From Gryganskiella cystojenkinii (taxonomy: Eukaryota > Mortierellomycota > Mortierellomycetes > Mortierellales > Mortierellaceae), in NCBI GenBank assembly GCA_015852425.1, contig JAAAIG010000204.1, positions 1 through 44,889 on the forward strand: DNA of 44,889 bases, read 5' to 3'. The notes under the pieces are model-generated. The model searched no databases. It saw nothing but the letters and a program-made list of their open reading frames with translations, and was not told the origin of the DNA. Made by a program: the position numbers and the translations under genes. The number at the start of each line of letters is the position of its first letter. Positions within the stretch are counted from its first letter, which is position 1. This document shows positions 22,536 to 32,300 of the stretch, in pieces.

Positions 22536-23143
22536 TACCTCGCTAACAAACGAGCGTCTCCACAAACAATAAAAGTGAAGGGAAAAATAATAACGGAGAA
22601 GTCCAACGCAAGCTGAAGACACAACTGATTGAAGGACATAACTGAATGAAAAGGATGGGCATGACAGAGAGAAAAAGGAGAAGCGATTTTTAATGATATT
22701 TCTCGACAATTGTCATAATTTATTTTGTTTGTGGATAAAGAGAGAGTGTTGCATACGTAAACGTTATTGAGCATATTTGCGTTCTGAAGTAACTATGTTA
22801 TTCTTTTCTCACTTTTTTGTGGTGGCAAACCCCTCGAAAGAGAAGAAGAAAAAATAGAAAAAAAAGGCGGGCATAAATAAAAACGTTTCTAGCGACATAA
22901 TTTTGCAAGTAATGCTCATGACGAGGGTGAAGGGAGTCGGAAAAAAAGGAAACGAGGACTTGAGAGAACACGAGTAGGTGTTTGAAGGGTTAGGGTAAGC
23001 CGTTAGCAGGCAACGCCAACTTTTTTTGAAAAACATTAAGAGTCGACACTCCTGCTTGCTCTTGAGATCAACAATGACAAACTCTCAGACCTAAACTTCG
23101 CCGTTGGATACGTGTTGCAGGGTGAAGACCGATCACCAGCAGC
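22536..23143. other. Convergent 3' region
   Basis: This 608-bp stretch lies between the stop of the snRNP gene (plus) and the stop of the small secreted-protein gene (minus). It is A/T-rich and holds the 3' UTRs of both. An AATAAA lies at 22568-22573. No gene is seen. Confidence 0.6.
22568..22573 (+). terminator. Candidate polyadenylation signal of the snRNP gene
   Basis: AATAAA lies 33 bases after the stop codon of the snRNP gene, in AT-rich sequence. The hexamer is the canonical eukaryotic signal, but fungi use it loosely. Confidence 0.45.
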
Positions 23144-23632
23144 CTACATGACCGACATCCAACGACCATTGATTTCGAACTCAGAGTCATCAGCGGGTAT
23201 GGGCAAGGCCTCGAGGGTAGGCTTGGGCTGGACCTTGGTCTTGGTTGGGATTGAGGCCGGCTTTTTGATCTCAGGTAAAACCAAACCTCGCTTCATGATA
23301 TACGGGCGAGGAGGGTCCAATTGGTTGACCTTGGAGCCCTTGGGCTTGTCTTCGACAACGAGATCAGAAATCGACCACGCACCGTCACCATGGAAGACCC
23401 TGTCATCGTCTTCGACAGTGTTAGCGGACCTCTCGATGACAGAGAGAGGTGCGGCGTTGTCCAAGGAGGCAACGGTCCCAATTTGGTCTGGGATAACAGC
23501 GATAGGGGCAGCTTGAATACCAGACTGGCTCAACAGTGAACACGTCATGGTCGTGACGGCACTAAGGGCCAAGAAGAACATCGACAAAGTAGCGATCATA
23601 GATCGGCGAGAGCAGGACGAGGAGGAAAGCAT
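23144..23632 (-). CDS. Small secreted or single-pass membrane protein (unrecognised)
   Basis: This intronless frame encodes 162 residues from MLSSSSCSRRS. The frame is open for 26 more codons upstream, but these are Thr/His repeats from a CA-rich leader, so the start at 23632 is preferred. Residues 12-34 (MIATLSMFFLALSAVTTMTC) are hydrophobic after two Arg, forming a signal peptide or anchor, with a possible cleavage after the Ala pair in GIQAAPIA (about 41-42). The rest is hydrophilic and Pro/Lys-rich without Cys. A Lys-Arg pair in YIMKRGLVLPEIKK (about 112-113) could be a Kex2 processing site. No known domain is recognised. A TATA-like box sits about 90 bases upstream, unlike the other genes here, which suggests strong or regulated expression. 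It could be a secreted effector-like or wall-associated peptide; this is speculative. Confidence 0.65.
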   Translation of the reverse strand: MLSSSSCSRRSMIATLSMFFLALSAVTTMTCSLLSQSGIQAAPIAVIPDQIGTVASLDNAAPLSVIERSANTVEDDDRVFHGDGAWSISDLVVEDKPKGSKVNQLDPPRPYIMKRGLVLPEIKKPASIPTKTKVQPKPTLEALPIPADDSEFEINGRWMSVM

Positions 23633-24865
23633 GCTGATAAAAGTGATTAGCTTGATTTTTGGGTGCGTGTGTGTGTATGTGTGTGTAGAAGCAGAGAGGA
23701 AGGAAAGCAAAGAGGATATGTTATATAAGAGAGGTGGGAGTGGTTGTGATGGTTGTGGAGAGGGTGTGATCTAAGGGTCATTTTTTGGAAGGAAGGGTCA
23801 CGGCTTTTATAGGCCCTACCAAAGGTAGGTTTGGTCATGACAGGAGTATGTGTAATAAACCTAGAAAGAAAAGACGGACGGGTCTTCCATGGAGGCTTGG
23901 GAAGCGTTTTAAGTTGCAATAGTGTGTGATGAAGGCGAAAAATTCGGATCGAGACTCTTTCTATGCTGTGTCCACAGCTCGAACGAGATATGCACACAGG
24001 TCGCCTAATTTTCAAACGCGCATGAGTGTTGCGCGAGCAGTGCAGAGGCTGAGTTCTCATGCAATTGTTTGTGCGTTTTTCCCATTGGCCACAAGCACAA
24101 AACAAGGGCTGCTAAGCCTCCTTTGGCCTCCGAAGGTCAACTTCTTTAGGCATCATAAACATGATTTCTTTGTATTCCTTTCGTGCGCAGGAAGAGCAAT
24201 TTCATGTCAACTTTCTTTTTTTTTTTTCTTTTGCCTGCTATCTATTAGCGCCACCACGCGGTGACCTTTCGAGGAAGCTTGATCACGAAGTCAAAAAGTA
24301 CAACACCGATACGAAACAAACAAGCAAAAAGACGGAAGGGGCTGAGATGGAAGGATTTCTCAGTGTTAATTGTTCTAACTTGGCAGTTTTGCACAATTGT
24401 GGTCGCGAAATGACAAGCACAAAGCAGCAAAAGGACGGGAAAGAACAGGTGCGGTACTTTTTGCCACGGATCCGGTGATTTTTCGCCACTGGAAAGCCAC
24501 AGCTCACAGTTATTTTTTCACCCTGTTTGAGGAGGATGCAGAATGTATCACATACACGCGCACACTGGGATCTTCCATCGGTAAAAGCCTCCTTTTGAGC
24601 ATCCTATTGCTTCCCGCATCTTATTGCTTCCCTTCTCCTCCCGGAACTCTACATTGTTTTCTCTCTATTCGCTTTTTCCTTTGCTCTCACTCTTACAGCC
24701 GATTTGCATGTATTTTCGTGTTTATCCAGTCATTTTTGTAATGAATGATGAAGACAACAAACAATCAAACAAAAACTATACACCGACACGACTTTCAGAT
24801 TAAAAAAATATATACAATCTAAGTGCATAGTTGGTGCTGTTCCCTGTAGTCTTTTCGTGTTTTTT
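23633..24865. other. Intergenic region upstream of the small secreted-protein gene
   Basis: This 1.2-kb spacer is bounded on the other side by the stop of the Gln-rich gene. It holds a GT/CA-rich leader (about 23660-23690), the TATA-like box listed separately, and mixed A/T-rich DNA. No coding frame with protein-like composition was found. Confidence 0.5.
23721..23730 (-). promoter_or_regulatory. TATA-like box of the small secreted-protein gene
   Basis: Read on the minus strand this is TCTTATATAA, about 90 bases upstream of the proposed ATG at 23632, a fitting distance for a TATA box with a short 5' UTR. The position is the only support. Confidence 0.45.
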
Positions 24866-26053
24866 TTAACGCGACAACAAAGGTTTATCAAAACCAAGGA
24901 TATGGCTCACAGACGAGCGACGACGCTGACTTTCGGGTGGGGGTGGGATAGGGATCCCGTCGATATTGGTCGTGATATTGTTTCTGGCCTGATCAGCTCG
25001 AACCTTGGACAGGTACTCCTTTTGAGCTTGTTTCACATCCGCGTAGGGACCCGTAGCCCCATCTTGTCCATATTCCTCGTCACCTTCCTCGATCGAATGA
25101 CGAGACAGAGTACGGGACAAACGACGGGACAACGAAGGTGAACGGGATCGAGAGGTTGCAGAGCGGATCTTGTCTGACAAGATTGCCAAGGAAGATCGAC
25201 GACGACCCCGAGTCGCAGCATCGGCGGCATGAGCTGCGGCGGCAGCCGCGACCACAGACTCAGAAGCAATATGGACTATGGGTGCTCCTGCTGTGGTCGT
25301 GGTCGGAGTAGTAGCAGTCGTGGAAACGGAGGACAAGGAATCAGGAGTTTGCTGTAGTCCTGCCTGCTGTTGATGACCTGGCACGGTCGCCTGACGCTGA
25401 AGCTGAATCGCGGGCGGTCCAGCAAGAGCCGCCGCGTTAGGTGCAGGAGGATCCAACGGTCCGACGGGCGGTCTTGAAGCCGAGGCATGCTGAACCGTGT
25501 CCAATTGTCCACCCAAGACAGCATCTTGTCCTGGTGCGGGAATCGAGGCAGTATCGACAGGCAGCAACTCGACTCGAGCGCCTGGAACACCAAGCCCCCC
25601 GACCGAGTAACCGGGGGCGCCATCGCCGACCGCGTTAGTGTTCATGGGGACAGTGGCTGGAGGCGCCATCTCGATCTGACTTGTGACCGCAGACGCTCTA
25701 GACTCTGGCATATCCGGTTGAGCAAAGAACGATTGCTGGTACTGCTGTTCAAATTGCTGGCCGACTGGCGCCTGTTGAAACTGCTGCTGTGGCTGCTGTT
25801 GGTGTTGCTGAGGCTGTTGCTGGTGCTGCTGAGGCTGTTGTTGGTACTGCTGAGGCTGTTGTTGGTACTGCTGAGGCTGTTGTTGGTACTGTTGAGGCTG
25901 CTGGAACTGCTGCTGTCGGTACTGCTGGCTCTGCTGATCAAGGATATGTTGCTCGGGTTGCATCGACTCCAAGAGCTCAACTTGGGCACCGGGAACGCCA
26001 ACACCTCCGACTTGAAAGCCTGGGTTGTTGGAAGGTGGAGGTGGGGCTGACAT
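24866..26053 (-). CDS. Gln-rich protein with duplicated GGVGVPGA-VELL motif and conserved-looking basic C-terminus
   Basis: This intronless frame encodes 395 residues from MSAPPPPSNN. Residues about 11-28 (FQVGGVGVPGAQVELLES) are repeated at about 147-165 as YSVGGLGVPGARVELLPV, so the motif is an internal duplication. Between them lies a Gln tract (35-98) built from the heptapeptide QQPQQYQ, encoded by a 21-nt minisatellite. After a Thr/Ala-rich linker comes an Arg/Ser-rich stretch (RSATSRSRSPSLSRRLSR, about 290-320), then ADVKQAQKEYLSKVRADQ and NITTNIDGIPIPPPPES before RRRSSVSHILGF. The last 60 residues look ordered and constrained, unlike the rest, and the RRRSSV/RRSSL sites fit basophilic kinase targets. 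I do not recognise the family. No membrane segment is present. It lies 253 bp downstream of the giant TFIIB-core gene on the same strand. Confidence 0.8.
   Translation of the reverse strand: MSAPPPPSNNPGFQVGGVGVPGAQVELLESMQPEQHILDQQSQQYRQQQFQQPQQYQQQPQQYQQQPQQYQQQPQQHQQQPQQHQQQPQQQFQQAPVGQQFEQQYQQSFFAQPDMPESRASAVTSQIEMAPPATVPMNTNAVGDGAPGYSVGGLGVPGARVELLPVDTASIPAPGQDAVLGGQLDTVQHASASRPPVGPLDPPAPNAAALAGPPAIQLQRQATVPGHQQQAGLQQTPDSLSSVSTTATTPTTTTAGAPIVHIASESVVAAAAAAHAADAATRGRRRSSLAILSDKIRSATSRSRSPSLSRRLSRTLSRHSIEEGDEEYGQDGATGPYADVKQAQKEYLSKVRADQARNNITTNIDGIPIPPPPESQRRRSSVSHILGFDKPLLSR
25797..25900 (-). repeat. 21-nt coding minisatellite (QQPQQYQ heptapeptide)
   Basis: The plus strand repeats a unit CTGAGGCTGTTGTTGGTACTG about five times with single-base changes. 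The unit is a multiple of three, so copy-number change would keep the frame of the Gln-rich protein. Confidence 0.85.
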
Positions 26054-26306
26054 CTTTGTTTTAGTTCGATACCTTGTTTTGTGCAAATGGAGAGTGAAAA
26101 GAGAAGAATATCACGGATCGTCTTTATGGTCGGTGCATAGATGACTCTTTTCTATTCTTTTTCTTGGAGAAACATCATTCAACTCTGTCAGAGACAAAAA
26201 AAAAAAATCTGTCTTTGGTTGTCATCACGTGATTTATTGCGATTTCGTTTTTTTTTTTTTTTTTGCCACTAAACTTCAACACTAGAACTCAAGCTACTTC
26301 TGGATC
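26054..26306. promoter_or_regulatory. Short spacer with poly-A/T runs upstream of the Gln-rich gene
   Basis: This 253-bp spacer lies between two minus-strand genes. It contains an A run near 26196-26206 and a T run near 26248-26264. It must hold the 3' UTR of the TFIIB-core gene and the promoter of the Gln-rich gene. No TATA box is obvious. Confidence 0.4.
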
Positions 26307-29300
26307 TCAGACACCCTCCGCGGCGGCCTTTAGGAACTCTTCAGGGATGAGTCTTTCACGCTCAGGTGCTAGGTTACGGAAGCATCCCATCAACGTTGCA
26401 CTCACGACGCCGACTGCGGTAGCAACGTCCTTTTGTTCCTTCTTGATCCACCCTTGATCTTGATCTGCGCCAGGGTGACCTCCACTGGCACCTGCACCGA
26501 CAATGGTGGTATTGCCACTCGAGGACCCATTTCCCTGAATTTGGCCAAAAGATGACGATGACACGGATTGATTCGCAGCACCTTGTCCCTGGCAACCAGG
26601 GCAGTTGTACCGTTGACAACGCGCCAATCTCCGAGCGTCATTCCATGAATAGATACAGAGATAGATCGCCGCTGCTCCAACAGAGGACGGGCATTTACCC
26701 GACGTTAGGTTCAACGTGTTGGCCAAAGTGAAGACATGGACCGCTGCCTGTCTGACTTGAGGCGGCAAAGAGAGTGATTCACACCAGCGAGTCTAAACAT
26801 AAGACAGGAGAAGCAACGGCACATCAGCATCATTACCTCTTTCTTACGAAATCACAGCTTTTCGTATTCGTACACCATTTTTTGTATCTTACCATGAAAG
26901 CTTCCGCATCAGTGTCGCGAGCACTAGCAGTGGCGCTCTTGGACGGCTCCAAGATCTTGAGCATCAGGCGGTAATAGGAACCTATATCTCCTCGTTTCAC
27001 TCCAGAAGCCGTACAGATTTCTGAAAACGTCCTTGGTGATCCTTGATCTCGACAGGTAATATACAAAATCGCTGCCAAAATTGCATCACGTTTCCGCACA
27101 GGCTGTCGGTTCTTGAGTTCTTTGAGTCGCTTGACACGCTCGTAGGTCTTGAAAGTCTCCTCCTGTGCAAACAAGGTTCAATTCATTATTAGCAAAAGTA
27201 CTTGGGGGCCAAGGTCAAAGATATACAAACGGTGGACACGAACGTTACTTACCCACGCACTCTCGGGCATGGCCAACCTCTTGACCCAATCGCGGCCTTG
27301 TGCATGGACTGCGTCCATAGGATCAAGAGGCTGTTGTGGTTGCTGCTGAGTCTTGGCACTATTGCCGCTATTGCCGCTGCCATTCGTCTTCTTGACAGAG
27401 GCTTTTGCGGTAGCCTTCTCGTCCTCACCGGATCCCATGCGAGTTGCTGGTGGACTGTCACTCTGGTCACTCCCTCTGCTATTTTGAACAGGGACAACGG
27501 CTTCTAGAGATCCCTCTGTCAATCCTTCTTCCATGACTTCGTCTTCGTTATCATCGTCATTCTCTTCATGCTCGTCCATTGCTTCGTCCTCTCTCTCAGA
27601 GTCCTCGATTCCAAAGAGATGCGGACAACTGATGTCGTCTTCCATTGGAAGGTAGTCCATCGCGGCCCGTTCCTCTTCCTCTTCCTCCTTTTGTCGAGCA
27701 CGACGTCTTGGAGAAGGCACTGCAATCCCTGCCGAATCAACTCCGGCATCGGCTTGGGCTGTAGCGCTGGATACATCTTTGCTCTTCTTGCATACGCCTT
27801 GACCAATCAAGTTCGAGTTGGATTTGCGCTTCTTGATTTTCTGGGCCGCAGTCTCCGAGTCTTGGTCTTCGGGCTTGATTTCCGCCTCGATACCAGATCG
27901 ACTCGCACTGTTTAAGTCACTGTCAACGAGCATCATTGAGCGATCAAAGGCTGCAGCGTTCCGGTTAAAGCCGTTGCTTCCTTGACTGTTCTTCTTGTTG
28001 CCCGCATGCGTGTTACCGTTGCTATCACCATGACCGGCACCCCCATGATCATCTTTGCCTTTCGATCTACCATCTAGAGCCGTATTAGAGTCGCTTCGAC
28101 GGCCAAAGCTACCCCCTCCACTTCCACCTGAGCCCTTGCCATCGTCATTGGGTTCATCCTTGTATCCACTATGCCTATGATCCCCAACAGCCCGAGCACC
28201 CCGCAGAACTTTGGGGCTCTCGTCCTCACTACCGCTCCCGTCATCCTCTGGGTTGTCCCCATTCTCAGTGTCACCGGAATGAATGTGCTCTTCCTGTTTC
28301 TCAAGCGTCTTTTTCTTTTCCTGCTTTCGCTGCTGAGGTTGAACAGATGCCGCCGAGTCTGGATCAGCAATCGAGGATGATGCTCTTTGGAGTTGCCTTA
28401 GATCAACATCATCGATGCGTAACCTCTTTGGCTTAAGTTTCACCTGTCGTTTATCTTTGTCACCGTCAGATCCCATGGTCGCTGATGCCGCTGTGGTCGA
28501 CGGTCCAACCGTAGGAGAGTGCACATGCATCGAAGCTAAACCATCGGATGACCGAGTCACCTGGTTACTTTTCTCGATATCGTAATCCGTGGTCCCAACA
28601 ACACCGGCTCGACGACTGCTCAAATTGATCTTGCTATTGGACGGTGAGACAGGCCCTTTGACTGAGTGGATCTGCTGATCCTCACTCTCCAGTCCCAGTT
28701 GTGTCTCAACGCCGAGAGTGGTAACATCCTGGACATTGCGGGATCGCAACTTCTTCAAAGAGATGACGGTCGAAGACAACGTCGTCTCTGTTCCAGTCGA
28801 AGGCGCATTTTGATCGCTCCAAGAATCCTTTGGCCCGAATCCTAAAGCAGCCCTTGCCTTGTCAGATAGGTACTTGGCCGGAGGGAAGCTGGCAGGGCCG
28901 CCACCTTCCTCGCTTTCATCCTCGGGATCGGAGTCACCTGGGAGTCTGTCTACCAGAATGACACCGGACCCAAAAAGCATACTCCGGGGTCTGGGCAACT
29001 TGACTGTACTCTCCGAATTGAAGTCCTCAGCGTTCTGTCCAGTTGATCCAAGCGTAGAGCCGAGGTTACTCTGGGAGCTCTCTTCACGCTTCATGGCTCT
29101 CTGGCGGATCGCAACAGGGCTGGAACTGCCACTGTCCTTCCCGCTTTTTGAGACTTGTTGCTGCTTGGGCGATAACATGAGGTCGGAGGTCACGCCCTCA
29201 GTAGCGTCCATGAACTGATCCTGCGAAAGGGATTTAACGCGGGGGCCTCTTTTCCTTCCAGGCTTTCCTGGTGTTGACTTGCCCTCAGAAGCCAAAGGCA

Positions 29301-32300
29301 TGTGCTCATCTCTCTCGGTCGAATACACAGACTCCTGTGCAAACAGAGGTTGACCTATTTGGTACACATGACAGTCATCGTCAAGGACATCACATTAGCA
29401 CCCACATCACACTAGCAATACATAGACCAAGTTAATCAGTTTCTCTCACCTTGATTTGAGTGTGCTTCCATGACCTGCAATCCTTTGACAGTCTTCGAGC
29501 TCTTGCCTCGGCCTTTGCCCTTGACCTTCGTTGTTTGAGCTAGCTGGGTTCCTTCCCCAGGCATGATGGATGGTGCTGTAGTATGAGGATGGGTGGTGGA
29601 TGCACCATGAGGATCCACTGATCGATGAGTTGGTGCCCCAGACGACCGCGCATCTGCCATTTCCATATCGACCTGTGAATGGTGCGCAGGGTATAGATGC
29701 TGCTGCCCTTGGCTGTGGTATAACGGTTGCGGGTGGGTATTGTCAGTTTGTCGCATATCTTCTGGCCATCGTTCGCGTTGCGCCCCCTCGGGGACGAGAG
29801 GTTGATGTTGTTCGTGAGAGGGGTGCGAAGGATAGAGTACTTGAGGTTTCTCTGACTGATCAACGTACTGCTCTTGCATCGAATGATATTGGTGTCTTTG
29901 ATAAGTGGACCCTGTATTGGGACCGCGAGGATGCACCATTTGTTGCTCTGTTCGAGACGGATGCTGTGCATAATATGGAGGATCGGTCTCAACTCCGCGT
30001 CCCTGTGTATGAACAGGTGTCATCTGAGCGTCCATGGGTACGACTTCACCTCCAACGGTGTCAGCAACAGCTCCACGTCCGTTATCAGATGATTGATGCA
30101 TAAGTAGCTCTCGTTTTTGGATATCTACCCGAAGAATTGAATGTTCAATATTAGAAATGAACAAGACCCGCAAATAATAAAAAAAAAATGGCCGAGACTA
30201 CCGTCATTTCAAACGAAGAGTGAGAGGCGGGTCATACCTTGATGCACTTCATTATCCAATCTCCCATGAAGAAGAGCGTAATCATGTCTCGTAGATGAAA
30301 TCCCTTGCGGGGGAATCGGAGGTTCTGTAGAGAGATGCGACCGTGACGGGTGATAAGTCTGCTCTGTCTGACGCTGCTGTTGGATGGAGTGAAAGTGTGG
30401 TCGCTGTCGTTGCTGCTCCACGTTCTCTCGATCACTAGGGTGACTTCGAGCGTCTACTTCCATCCGATCATCAACTGCATACTGCTGGTGTGATCCTGGC
30501 GGCTGGGCTGCAAACGAACTCCTGCGCTCCAAACCATCGTGAACTGGATGATTTGGATTGATATCTGGGCGAGATGGTCCTTCATGTCCCATCCGACTAG
30601 CCTCTTGTTGTTGAGCTATCTGACGATCATTCATCATATCCTGAAGAATATAGGCGGTTTCTTGCTCTTCCCGTGCAAGGTCAGGGCGACTTGCAGCCAA
30701 CGGTGCCGTGTGTTGGGGACGCATCCGCAAAACCATTTCTTCTCGCGAGCGGATCTGATCATAGACCTCCTGCTGATCAAAATGTGAGTGAATAGTCGAT
30801 TCCGAGGGACCTTGAAAAATCGATAACTCCGCGCCGTTTGCAACTGTATGCGCTTTGGGAGCAACAGCCGATTCGCGTGCGTGGTGTGCCATCGTTTCCT
30901 GCGCATGATAAATAGGCGACCTTTCCACAGGATGCTCTCGCTGTTGTGAAAATCTTTGCTCTGGATGCGGGTGCGGATCATGTTGATGCTGATTCTGGTT
31001 CTGGTGCTGGAATGTGATCAGTGCACTGACAACATTAGCCACATCGGCCTCCAAGTGACTTGTCTCCGTCGTCTGTTCTGAAGTGCTCGCTGATGCGAGG
31101 ATATTCCTCCTTGACGAGTCGTAATCCAGAGGTTGGGCTCTACGTGTCTCTGGCTGCAGCTGCAATTTCTGATGATGTTGTTCTTGAAGCTGTTGCTGAT
31201 TTTCAAACTCTAGAATCGTTTCACGAGAAGCTGATCCTTGGCGGACATGCGGACCAAATCCCTGGGTACGTTGTGGCTGCTGGATGAAAGAAGCTTGCTC
31301 ACTGCTCGTGTATTGCAATTGTTGCTGTGGAGACTCTTGGTGCAGTTGCTCGTACGCTTGATTGTACGGCCTGTCATGGGACTCTCTTCGGAATAATGGA
31401 CCAGTATCACGCTGATTAGCTCCGCCCATCTCCATCTCGCGCTTGGGCGAACGTTCATGTTCATGTGACATCCCGGTTCGAGATCGTTCCGATATACCGT
31501 TCATTCTCCCCTGCATCGCCATCATTTCAGCTGAGGCAGGCGATTGATGCGAAAGAGAGGTATCCATCCCATCTCCATTTCCAATAGATTGACGATGACT
31601 CGCCGGTGTGATGACATTCCAGGGCTTTTGAATCGACTCTTTCCAGTGAGATTCTCGGTCCTCGGCTGTCTTTGCTTTCCTTCCTCGCTTCCTGGGTGTA
31701 TGCGGCGGTTCTTCGGCTGCAATTGAAGCTTCATTCGTCGCAGACCCGGCGGCAGGATGCATCTGGACCTTTGGCGAGATTTCCGAAAAATGTCGGGGAG
31801 GGGACAACATGGAGTCGACTGGAATGTCGGATCCTGCTCGCGTCGATTTGGGGGGTTTCCCTTGCCTCGGCATAGAGGCATGCTCAACTGAAGAATGATC
31901 TTGGATGTTGGCAGAACGCGGTTCATGAACACCTGCGTGATCGGAACGCTGCTCTGGTGGATGTCTCGAATCAGCCAAAGGATCACCAGTGCGCCATCGC
32001 ACCTCCGAGGGATTATTCTGTTTCCAGCCAGGCGGAGGCGGAGGTGGATAAGAGAATGAACTATGCTCCTGATGGTGCTGCGGCCGAATAAAACCTTCTG
32101 CTGGCCGAGGCCCCTCCACTGATCCGAAATGAGGCTGTGGCGGTATATGCTGGTCTCGATAGCGCTGTTCGTCGTGAACGGTCGTAACTTCAGGATCATT
32201 GGGATGCATTGCATGCCCTTCATGGGGCATGCGGTCATTGCTCTGATGTCCCTGTAAGTTTCGGTCTGTTAAAGAAAGCCCTTGTTGTTGCTTTTGCGGA

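Noticed and set aside
25487..26064. Leu- and Ala-rich plus-strand frames looking like membrane proteins
   Set aside because: They are antisense of the Gln-rich CAG/CAA coding repeat; CTG read on the other strand gives Leu runs.
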